A stretch of DNA of 64,000 bases from the NCBI RefSeq assembly GCF_004119455.1, contig NZ_NRQT01000001.1, positions 62,001 to 126,000 on the forward strand. The letters run 5' to 3'. Source of the stretch: Chryseobacterium sp. CH25 (GTDB lineage: Bacteria; Bacteroidota; Bacteroidia; Flavobacteriales; Weeksellaceae). The position numbers and the translations under genes are program-made. The first letter of the stretch is position 1, and each line of letters starts with the position of its first letter. The notes under the pieces were generated by a model. It made no database searches. It was not told the origin of the DNA and saw nothing but the letters and a program-made list of their open reading frames with translations. Shown piece after piece: positions 38,522 through 47,008 of this stretch.

Positions 38522-38677
38522 TCAAAGGGATCTGTCTCCTTATAACAACTGCTTTATTCAAAATAATAATCCAGAAATATGTACAGACATCTGTGAAAAC
38601 TCAAGCGGTCTATGGTTAAACAAAGCCTTATAGTTTTAAATGTTTAAAAGAATAATTTGTAATTTTATTACTCTAAA

Positions 38678-38749
38678 AGCCACATAGTTCAATGGATAGA
38701 ACAAAAGTTTCCTAAACTTTAGATCCGGGTTCGATTCCTGGTGTGGCTA
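38678..38749 (+). tRNA. tRNA-Arg (anticodon CCT)
   Basis: The sequence folds as a cloverleaf. There is a perfect 7-bp acceptor stem (AGCCACA / TGTGGCT), a D-arm GTTC / GAAC, an anticodon stem AAAGT / ACTTT with loop TTCCTAA, and a T-arm with TTCGATT. The anticodon at 38711-38713 is CCT, reading AGG. CCA is not encoded. The 3' half is the attachment site of the island: the serine recombinase frame runs into it from the right and stops at 38712. The tRNA is complete, so integration rebuilt it. Confidence 0.9.
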
Positions 38750-40283
38750 CCTCACAGGGATACTCCATATTTTTACGAGTATCCTTGTTAATCCCAATAT
38801 ATAACAATCTATTTATCAATGAAGTATACATAACAATAGCATTTACTCTATCAGTTCGATATTGCTTTCCGGTAAATTCAATTTTTTCGGGGTAAATCGA
38901 ACTAATAATCTTTCGTTTCGTTTCTATATTACTTGCATTGTACAATGATGAAAGATTGCAAATAACCGATAATGATTTACTTAGCCGGTCATCAACCTTT
39001 CCTTCAGTTCGATTTGTATTTAAGCATATTTGAAGTTGATTCTCTAAATTTTCAATTTTTTGTTTACACTCATTTTTTATAATTAGATAATCATCATCAT
39101 CAATTTTTTCTGTCAATAATTTTTCACGGGCCATAGTAATTTTGCTGTTACAGGCATCTATCTCCGTAATTATTTTTCTTTTTCGATCATCTGCTTTACC
39201 CTTATATTTTTTGTAAGCCATTAAAACGATGTTTTGTAGTGTCTTTTGTATAGACGGTAGAAATTCAAACTTTCTTAACTCCTCTATAAAAAGATCATTT
39301 GCATCTTCTGCACTATGACGGAATCCACACGGAGAACTACAATGGTAATAATAGTAAATTTTACTATAACCTTTTGAACCGCTAGCGGTTAAATTACTAC
39401 CACATTTAGGGCATGTTAAAAATCCACGCAAGGGAAAAATCTCTGCGGAGGTTAATTTTATGTACTTTCTTGATTTCCGCTTGTTTCCTTCCAGAATCAA
39501 TTGAACCTCATTGAACAATTCTTCGCTTATAAGTGGTGCATGTTGAGCCTTTACAAAATGAGCTTCTTCCTCTTTAAATTTTTGAATAAATATTTTTCCG
39601 CAATAAACAGGATTTCTTATGGCTACATGAAAAGCCTGGTTGCTCAGGGTTTTAACTCCTGTTTTTGCAATCCTTCGTCTTATTGTTTCAGGGGCCTCAA
39701 CTTGTTTTATAATTTCACTAAAGATGTGTCGCATTGTTGACGCTTCCGGCTCTTTGGGTTCTATAAACTTTCGCTTGCCGTCGTCACTAATTTTATTTAT
39801 ATAGCCAAAAGGGGCACTACCCATCCAGCGACCCTCTTTCTTCGCTCTTCGCATACCATAAAAAGTATTTAATGCTCTTCTGTCATTTTCTACCTCTGGT
39901 GCTGCAAGATAGATTGCCAGCATCATTTTGTTTTCAGGTATAAAAAGGTCTAAAGGTTGTTCAACAGATTGAACTTCTACTCCTAACTTAGTAAGAAGGC
40001 TTATCATTTGATATGCATCACCTGCATTCCTGCTAAAACGATCCCATTTAGTAAATAATATGATATTTATTTTGGAACTTTTTTTCTTTAGATCTAATAA
40101 AAGTTCTTTCCACTGTGGTCGATTAAAATTTTTGGCTGAGTGATCTTCAAAAATAACCCTGTCAACTTTAAGACTGTTAGCTTCACAATATCTTTTTAAA
40201 CGTTCTTCCTGGTCACGTTGAGAATATCCTTTATCGGCCTGTTCATCGGTCGAAACACGAATGTATAAAGCAACATTGTTCAT
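38712..40283 (-). CDS. large serine recombinase (integrase)
   Basis: The 523-residue product has an N-terminal resolvase domain with catalytic Ser11 in YIRVSTDEQ and Arg in FTKWDRFSR. A recombinase domain follows (NTFYGMRRAKKEGRWMG, then AFHVAIRNPVYCGKI), then a zinc ribbon (CPKCGSNL ... CSSPCGF) and a coiled-coil tail. It catalyses site-specific integration and excision through a 2-base crossover. The last residues (EVATPGIEPGSKV) are encoded by the tRNA and its junction, so the C-terminus changes with integration. A small gene 118 bases upstream on the same strand probably belongs to the unit. Confidence 0.88.
   Translation of the reverse strand: MNNVALYIRVSTDEQADKGYSQRDQEERLKRYCEANSLKVDRVIFEDHSAKNFNRPQWKELLLDLKKKSSKINIILFTKWDRFSRNAGDAYQMISLLTKLGVEVQSVEQPLDLFIPENKMMLAIYLAAPEVENDRRALNTFYGMRRAKKEGRWMGSAPFGYINKISDDGKRKFIEPKEPEASTMRHIFSEIIKQVEAPETIRRRIAKTGVKTLSNQAFHVAIRNPVYCGKIFIQKFKEEEAHFVKAQHAPLISEELFNEVQLILEGNKRKSRKYIKLTSAEIFPLRGFLTCPKCGSNLTASGSKGYSKIYYYYHCSSPCGFRHSAEDANDLFIEELRKFEFLPSIQKTLQNIVLMAYKKYKGKADDRKRKIITEIDACNSKITMAREKLLTEKIDDDDYLIIKNECKQKIENLENQLQICLNTNRTEGKVDDRLSKSLSVICNLSSLYNASNIETKRKIISSIYPEKIEFTGKQYRTDRVNAIVMYTSLINRLLYIGINKDTRKNMEYPCEVATPGIEPGSKV
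38758..38784. repeat. 8-bp inverted repeat next to the tRNA, possible recombinase site arm
   Basis: GGATACTC (38758-38765) and GAGTATCC (38777-38784) are separated by 11 bases, nine bases after the tRNA end, inside the recombinase tail codons. It is not followed by a T-run, so it is not a terminator. It may be part of the attachment site. Confidence 0.35.
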
Positions 40284-40401
40284 GATAATTTTTTTAAATT
40301 AGTGTTTGAATAAAGATACAAAATATTGAATCACTGACAATCAATACAATAGATAATTGAATCAGAAATAAGCAAGCAAAACAAATTAATGGGAAAAGAA
40401 A

Positions 40402-40575
40402 CTATGCGACTGGTAATATTTCTATATCAAAGTTTTCATCCATTGCCAAATTTGCAATAAAATATAGAAACTCTAAAATCTGAATGGCTTCTTCAACACT
40501 AATTTCAACACCATCAGTTTTGAGTTGTTCAATGAGTTCTTCAACAGGTATTTTTTTTATTTCTACACGCTCCAT
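40402..40575 (-). CDS. small protein paired with the serine recombinase
   Basis: A 57-residue acidic protein begins MERVEIKKIPVEELIEQL and contains VSVEEAIQILEFLYFIANLA-like sequence (ISVEEAIQILEFLYFIA). I do not recognise a family. It is clearly homologous to the first half of the gene at 60717-61022 (MERVEISKITVEELTELL...SLEEAEMVLVFLYSIANL). It lies directly upstream of the recombinase on the same strand and could be a recombination directionality factor or a regulator, but this is only positional inference. Confidence 0.6.
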   Translation of the reverse strand: MERVEIKKIPVEELIEQLKTDGVEISVEEAIQILEFLYFIANLAMDENFDIEILPVA

Positions 40576-40608
40576 TTTCGCATTTATTTATCAGGCATTT
40601 AAACTTAA

Positions 40609-41810
40609 ATGCGAAATCCACCCAACCTTTCAATTAGGCAGTTAGAATATATAATTGGCTGTTATTGTCTTGCTCATAAGGATTTGGTGGATGCTGATTT
40701 TATTTCCCTCCCTATGGACGAGCTGCATAAAAGGATGCCCTACCACTCTGCTCAGATTGCACAATTGAGAAGCGAAATATTCCTATTAAGCATAGAACTC
40801 CATCAACATGCGATTATGGCAAATGCCAAACATGTACGCAATAACCTCAATCTCTTTTTTGAAATGCTTTCCGGATACACAAGTGTTCAGGAAAATATCG
40901 TTAGTAATTTATGGAGTACTTTCTTTTTATGTGTACCCGTTGTATCCACTACCCTTGCTTCGGTCAGCCGTTTATTCCCGAATAAAGAAAAAGATCAAAT
41001 CGGATGGTTATTGATTGATGAGGCAGGACAGGCCACTCCGTAATCTGCTGCAGGCATCATTTACCGATCTAAGCGATGTGTGATTGTTGGCGATCCTTTG
41101 CAAGTTAAACCGGTTGTAACGATTCCAAAAAATCTGGTCTATAAGCTCATGCAACAGGAAAAGGTAGATGGAATATGGTCGCCGGTACAAACTTCTGTAC
41201 AGCAATTAGCCGATCGAATATCGCTAAACGGTACTTATATGCCACTTGCAAATTCTGACGAACAGATATGGACAGGCTTTCCTCTTCGTACCCATCGAAG
41301 ATGCGATAATCCAATGTTTGACATTGCCAACAAAATAGCCTATGACGGGCAAATGGTAAAAGACACTAAAGATGACACCGACAACGACTTTATTGGAAAT
41401 TCTACTTGGTTTCATGTAGAGGATACAACCCTGGTCAACAAGCACACTCTCAAAGATGAGATTGAATTGCTGAAAATAAAAATACAGGAATTAAGAGGTG
41501 AAGAATATCAGGACGAAATTTTTATTATTTCTCCTTTTGCTTTGGTCGCCAGCTTTTGTGAATGGGAATTTAAAAATGATCCGAAGGTTTCTTGTGGCAC
41601 TATTCATAGATTTCAGGGCAAGGAAGCCGATATTGTATTCCTTGTTTTGGGTAGTGATCCAAAATCTCTGGGAGCCAGAAATTGGGCTTCTCAAAAACCA
41701 ATATGCTCAATGTAGCGCTCACCCGTGCAAAAAAGCGAATCTATGTCATTGGCAATAAGAATTTATGGGGACAATGTGACTTCTATAAAGATATGTGTAA
41801 TGTTTTATAA
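40609..41810 (+). pseudogene. truncated superfamily-1 helicase, broken by a stop and a frameshift
   Basis: The remains of a UPF1-like SF1 helicase are clear: Walker B in WLLIDEAGQATP, then CVIVGDPLQVKPV (motif III), FPLRTHRRCDNPM (motif IV), TIHRFQGKEADIVFL (motif V) and MLNVALTRAKKRIYVIGN (motif VI). The 5' part with Walker A is missing. A TAA at 41041-41043 replaces the expected CAA (ATPQSAAG). One base is missing near 41699-41702, before NMLNVALTRAKK. A real nonsense change plus 5' truncation shows decay, unlike the host frameshifts. A second, shorter relic lies at 51268-51416. Confidence 0.75.
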
Positions 41811-42050
41811 ACTTAGCAAATAAGTTTTTGATAATTTAATAAAACCAACCACAAATGCTTATAGATTCTTGCTTTAATTAATAACAATTCTGCCTAATTA
41901 CGGAAAACCATAATCTTGATAGCATGAGCTTTTGTATTTTAGTTTAAATACAACTGTGAACAATATAATGACAAAAAAGATTTCCATCCATGTTAAAATC
42001 ATGGTAGAAAAAAATAAAATGAAAATAATCTAATAACTTGAAATATCATT

Positions 42051-44060
42051 ATGAGAATATCTACAATAAAAATAAAGGGCTATAAATCTTTTGGGCCTGC
42101 AGAGGTAACAATTCCTCTACAAGATAAGCTGACTGGCTTTATTGGATTAAATAGTGCAGGCAAAACTTCTGCCTTGGAAGCATTAAGGAAGCTCTTCGGC
42201 TCAACACTGATGGAACGAGATATTTCGCAATCAGACTTTCATATTGGAAAGGGTGAAAAACCCGAAAACATTACAGAAAGAGAACTTTCTATCGAAGTAA
42301 GAATAGATTTTCCAACAGATGGAGATGATTCTGTCCCTCATCTCTTTTCAGAAATGGTAGTGGACGACGAAGGTGAAGACCCTTATTTGCGCATAAGGCT
42401 GGAGGCAAGCTGGAAAAAATCTGATATTAACATTCAAGGGGAAATAGAAATGAACACCTATTTTATCAAGGTTGCAGAAGGTGAACCGGAAGACATTGAT
42501 GCCAAGAAAGTTTTCCCCAATCATCTTAGAAGCCTTATCCAAATATATTATGTTCCGGCCATCCGAAGACCGGGAGAACAGTTAAAATATGCCTCTGGAA
42601 GTATTCTGCACCGACTATTAAAAAAAATCAATTGGAAAGAAGAGTTTAAAGTAGAGTTTGATACAAAAATAAATGAGATTAATGAAGCGTTTAAAGGGCT
42701 TCCGGAGTTTAATACCATTCAAACTTCTATTACCTCCTTTTGGCAAAAGTTTCATAAAGATAAACGTTATAGTGAAACAACACTAAGTTTTGGAGGAAGC
42801 GATCTTGACGCTATTCTTAGAAAGTTAGAAATATCCTTCAGTCCAACCGCCCCTCACAGACCGTTTAGCATCGATGAATTAGGCGAAGGATATCGCTCAC
42901 TTTTTTATTTAACATTGGTATGTTCTCTTTTAGATGTAGAAGAAAAAATGACCGAAGATGAAGAAACCATTGGTATAACAAGACCATTACTTACAGTATT
43001 AGCCATTGAAGAACCGGAAAACCATATTGCTCCGCAGTTGCTGGGGAGGGTGATCAAAATTCTTAAATCAATTTCAGGAAAAGAAAATTCACAAGTATTG
43101 CTTTCATCTCACACTCCAGCAATTATAAAGCGATTGGAACCCGAGCAAATTCTTCATTTCAGAGTTACAGAAAACTATGAAACAGAAGTCAATCAAATAT
43201 TACTTCCGGCAAAGTCGGATGAGGCATACAAATATGTGAAAGAAGCTGTCCGCAATTATCCTGAAATTTATTTTGCAAGATTGGCCGTTATAGGTGAAGG
43301 TGATAGCGAAGAAGTTATATTCAACAGATTGATGGATGTAATGGATGTAGACTTTGATGATAATATCATCACTTTTGCACCATTAGGGCACAGGTTTGTA
43401 CATCATATTTGGAGATTATTGGGTGCCCTGCATATCCCATATATCACGCTTCTTGATTTGGATATAGAAAGAGGCGGTGGTGGCTGGGGAAGAATTAAAT
43501 ACGCTTTAGAACAACTTATTGAACTTGGAATAAACAAAAAAAAGCTATTGAAAACTTCTGATGGTATTCTAACTGACAACGAACTGGATGAAATGCATAC
43601 GTGGGATCTAACTAACGAAGATTCTATTAAAAGCTTAAATAGCTGGGTAAACTTTTTGAAATCATATAAAATATTTTATGCCAGCCCTCTTGATTTGGAC
43701 TTTCTAATGCTCACACATTATCCTGAATTTTACAAGGCGGCCATTCCAAAAAGAGGAGGTCCACAGATTCCGGATAAAGCAAAGAATCCGGCAGAATTTG
43801 AGAAAAAGGTAAACACGGCAGTTCATGCTACGCTTAAATCAGAAGATGCAACAGGCGAAACCTATTTGGATGAGGAAAAAGAATTAATGATTTGGTACAA
43901 CTACCACTTCTTGGGAAGAGGAAAACCTATTACACATATCCAAGTACTGTCATCTATTAGTGATGAGGAGATTAAAGAAAACCTGCCTCAAGTATTTACT
44001 GAAATTTTTGAGCGTATCACTGTTATTTTAAAAACAGGCGAGGGAGATGAAAAGAATTAA
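42051..44060 (+). CDS. gajA: OLD-family ATPase/TOPRIM nuclease, GajA-like (Gabija)
   Basis: The 669-residue product has an ABC-type ATPase domain with Walker A GLNSAGKTS near residue 33, signature ELGEGYRSLFYL near 280, Walker B LAIEEPENHIAP near 318 and LSSHTPAI. A TOPRIM nuclease domain follows (VIGEGDSEEVIF near 412; LLDLDIERGG near 469). This is a class 2 OLD nuclease. Its stop overlaps the UvrD-like helicase start by 14 bases. That pair defines the Gabija anti-phage system, in which GajA is a nucleotide-sensing DNA endonuclease. It is somewhat longer than the best-studied GajA. The family call rests on motifs and context. Confidence 0.8.
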   Translation: MRISTIKIKGYKSFGPAEVTIPLQDKLTGFIGLNSAGKTSALEALRKLFGSTLMERDISQSDFHIGKGEKPENITERELSIEVRIDFPTDGDDSVPHLFSEMVVDDEGEDPYLRIRLEASWKKSDINIQGEIEMNTYFIKVAEGEPEDIDAKKVFPNHLRSLIQIYYVPAIRRPGEQLKYASGSILHRLLKKINWKEEFKVEFDTKINEINEAFKGLPEFNTIQTSITSFWQKFHKDKRYSETTLSFGGSDLDAILRKLEISFSPTAPHRPFSIDELGEGYRSLFYLTLVCSLLDVEEKMTEDEETIGITRPLLTVLAIEEPENHIAPQLLGRVIKILKSISGKENSQVLLSSHTPAIIKRLEPEQILHFRVTENYETEVNQILLPAKSDEAYKYVKEAVRNYPEIYFARLAVIGEGDSEEVIFNRLMDVMDVDFDDNIITFAPLGHRFVHHIWRLLGALHIPYITLLDLDIERGGGGWGRIKYALEQLIELGINKKKLLKTSDGILTDNELDEMHTWDLTNEDSIKSLNSWVNFLKSYKIFYASPLDLDFLMLTHYPEFYKAAIPKRGGPQIPDKAKNPAEFEKKVNTAVHATLKSEDATGETYLDEEKELMIWYNYHFLGRGKPITHIQVLSSISDEEIKENLPQVFTEIFERITVILKTGEGDEKN

Positions 44061-45900
44061 ACCGGAACTGTGGGTGCCCGCAGATGATATGCAACTTGAA
44101 TCAAATGCTTTGGAGATTGCTAAAAGTTCTGCAAACCATTTGGTCGTTGCAGGCCCCGGAGCAGGGAAAACGGAATTATTGGCACAAAAGGCTTGCTACC
44201 TTTTGCAGACAAACACGTGCCCGTTTCCTTATAAAATTCTGGCTATAAGTTTTAAAAAAGATGCCGCATATAATTTAAAAGAACGAGTTCGTGAAAGGTG
44301 TGGAGGCGAGCTTTCAAAAAGATTTGATTCGATGACTTTTGATTCATTTGCCAAGCAACTATTGGATAGATTCAAGCAAGCATTGCCCGATGAATATAAA
44401 TTTGGAAATGCATACGAAGTTGTACTTAGTGATCGAGCTATTCTGGAGTATTACCAATCTGAAGACGTTGACTATTTCAATAGTACGAACAAGGATCAAA
44501 TATTTGCATTGCACAATGCACAACTACCACATTCCAAGAATACTGCAGCCGAAAACATTAGAAATAAAGTGTGGAGTAGAATGTTACAATCAACTCCATC
44601 CGCGCTGTCGTTTCCAATGATAATGAGATTGGCCGAACTGATCATTATTGCCAATCCTAAGATTAAACAATATTTGCAACAAACCTATAAGTATGTTTTC
44701 CTTGACGAATTTCAGGACACTACGGATTTACAATATGAACTGTTTAAAAGCTGTTTTTTGGATAGTGATAGTTTTTTTACTGCCGTTGGTGACGACAAAC
44801 AACGAATTATGATGTGGGCGGGAGCAAGAGAAACGGTGTTTGATGATTTTATCCGGGATGCTAAAGCTACTCGTGTTCCTCTTACAATGAACTTTAGATG
44901 TGCTCCGCGATTGGTTCATTTATTAAATCATCTTACTAAAGATTTGCTTGGCAAAACCGACTTGGCCACTCCATCCTCCAAATGGCATCCGGATCAAGGA
45001 GATTGCTTTGTCTGGACATTTAAAAATCCAGATGTTGAGATGCAGGTACTTTTTCAGGAAGTTTCTGATTGGATTAAAGAAGGTGCTGTTACGCCAAGAG
45101 ACATTTGCATCCTTGTAAAACAAAATTTGTCCTCCTATGCCGGCAAGCTTATTGAATACTTTAATGCTAATGGAATAAATGCCCGTGATGAAAGTAAGTT
45201 TCAGGATATTCTTACGCAAGAAGTTTGTGAGTATATCATTAACGCACTTTATACAATTTTTGATAAGAAGAATTTTGAAGCAAAAAAATATGTTTTCGAT
45301 TTCATAAGTAATCTCCGCACTGAAATGGAAGATACCCAATTGCTAAAACTGGAATGGGAGCTGTTGTCGTTTGTAAAAGAAGTGCGAAAAAAATATGTTG
45401 GATTAGCATTAACTGAAGATAATATTAAAGAACTTGTCTCCGAAATCATGAAATTTGCTGATACAGACCGTATAATAGCCTATTTTCCAAACTATCGAAA
45501 TTCCCAAGAGCTTATCAATTCCATAAACAAAGTCCAGGATGAACTGATTACGAATTATACTGTTTCAAAAGATATTATTTTGGCATTGGATACACTTGTT
45601 GGAAAGGATACGATACCGGTAATGACCATTCACAAAAGTAAGGGCTTAGAATACCATACGGTAATTTTTATTGGTCTTGAAGACGGAGCCTTTTGGAGTT
45701 TTCAGCGTCAACCTGATGAAGACAAATGCGCCTTTTTTGTTGCTCTTTCGCGCGCAAAAGAAAGGGTTGTATTTACGTTTAGTAACGAAAGAGAAGGTCG
45801 CTTTGGTACGCAAGTCCAATCTATTGAAAACATCAGAATCATTTTTGAAGAACTGCAAAAGTCAGGTATTGTAACGATGACTAAAAAAACGTTGTCTTAA
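44047..45900 (+). CDS. gajB: UvrD/PcrA-like helicase, GajB-like (Gabija)
   Basis: The 617-residue SF1 helicase shows motif I AGPGAGKTE at about 35, Ia ISFKKDAA, Ib TFDSFAKQLL, II FLDEFQDTTD near 219 and III VGDDKQRIMMWAGA. It also has IV TMNFRCAPRL, V MTIHKSKGLEYHTVIF and VI FVALSRAKERVVF. All are intact. In Gabija, GajB binds the GajA tetramer and is activated by DNA ends. It is translationally coupled to gajA. A strong bidirectional hairpin ends the pair. The length exceeds the typical 500 residues, so it may belong to a Bacteroidota branch. Confidence 0.82.
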   Translation: MKRIKPELWVPADDMQLESNALEIAKSSANHLVVAGPGAGKTELLAQKACYLLQTNTCPFPYKILAISFKKDAAYNLKERVRERCGGELSKRFDSMTFDSFAKQLLDRFKQALPDEYKFGNAYEVVLSDRAILEYYQSEDVDYFNSTNKDQIFALHNAQLPHSKNTAAENIRNKVWSRMLQSTPSALSFPMIMRLAELIIIANPKIKQYLQQTYKYVFLDEFQDTTDLQYELFKSCFLDSDSFFTAVGDDKQRIMMWAGARETVFDDFIRDAKATRVPLTMNFRCAPRLVHLLNHLTKDLLGKTDLATPSSKWHPDQGDCFVWTFKNPDVEMQVLFQEVSDWIKEGAVTPRDICILVKQNLSSYAGKLIEYFNANGINARDESKFQDILTQEVCEYIINALYTIFDKKNFEAKKYVFDFISNLRTEMEDTQLLKLEWELLSFVKEVRKKYVGLALTEDNIKELVSEIMKFADTDRIIAYFPNYRNSQELINSINKVQDELITNYTVSKDIILALDTLVGKDTIPVMTIHKSKGLEYHTVIFIGLEDGAFWSFQRQPDEDKCAFFVALSRAKERVVFTFSNEREGRFGTQVQSIENIRIIFEELQKSGIVTMTKKTLS

Positions 45901-45964
45901 CATACAACAAAACCAAAATATTGTTTCTTACTATTTTATCTAAAAAACTTTAAAGGTATATTTA

Positions 45965-46000
45965 AAAAAGAGCGTTTATTTATTTTATAAACGCTCTTTT
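45965..46000. terminator. bidirectional terminator between gajB and TIGR02391 gene
   Basis: A perfect long stem AAAAGAGCGTTTAT / ATAAACGCTCTTTT with a short AT loop and T-runs on both strands. Confidence 0.85.
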
Positions 46001-46001
46001 C

Positions 46002-46801
46002 TTAAATTGCTTTATCAAGTTTTTTGTGAATTAGAGAGATTGTCGTTAAAGTATCTAATGCCTCTTCTTCTGTTATCAAAAAAGAAACCTTAGGCTCATG
46101 AGCTGTCGAGTTTCTTATCATACCGAAAATACCTTTGATTAAGTAACAAAGTCCAAGTTGCTCGCTCCTATCTGTAGCTGTCTGCATATTGTTTATACGA
46201 ACCAATGGAGTGCTTGTTGAAAAAACAGTGTCAGCCAGAACACTGCCATCAGTGTACAATCCTGTCATTTTTCTTAGTCTGTCTGCGACACTTTTGGTAG
46301 CTTCAAAAACAGCGTGAAAATAATTATTGACCAATAACTGGGATTTACAGTAGTTAAATATCTCAGCATGTGTATTCCGGTTTTCCAATTTGTGCTTTAA
46401 GCGGTTGGCTCTTTCTTCCGCTTCGGAAATTGTCGTAGCTACATTCACCTCTATAAATTTTCCGTTCTCTTTTAGCTCCACTCCTATAAACGCCAAGCGT
46501 TTATTTACCTCCAATCTTCGGTCGTGAAACAATTCCTCATTCCCAATATACCTGACAGGCATCATTGCTTGTTGAATAAATCTTAGAATCGAATTTGAAC
46601 ATTGCTCTTTATTTTGACATACGACAAAAGCATTAAACAATCTTTCCATTTTGTACTGCTTGGATCAACATCCGAAATCTGAACATTTACCAGCAAATTC
46701 CCTATTTCTGAGCCGGTTAAACCATTGTTTGTATCTGCAATTGTTTTTCACAGCCCTTCCAAAATCTGGACATTGAATGTGGGGCGTTTAATACTTGCCA
46801 T
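46002..46801 (-). pseudogene. TIGR02391-family protein, stop codon and frameshift near the start
   Basis: The intact 215-residue part carries the family's C-terminal domain (FHAVFEATKSVADRLRKMTGL, LIKGIFGMIRNSTAHEP). Reading further upstream gives MASIKRPTFNVQILEGL, a TGA at 46750-46748 where Cys would be expected, then TNNGLTGSEIGNLLVNVQI. One base is missing in the TTT at 46643-46645. Repaired, the frame has 266 residues from the ATG at 46801. TIGR02391 proteins are frequent in defence islands, but their activity is not known. A TGA and a one-base loss together suggest decay or several sequence errors. Confidence 0.7.
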
Positions 46802-47008
46802 TCCTTAAGTCTTGTTTTATTCTGCTTACCAAATTACTAAAATAAATCTTACCCCTCCACCACTCTCTTCCAAAGACTGTTATCGTAAGGCGATTCATAG
46901 TACCCATTCTTTCTACTAATAGATTACTTCCTCTGCTGTAAGAAAACAATTTCAAAATACCATATTATAGAATATCACAATCGAAAAATCTTACATTGCT
47001 ATGCATTG

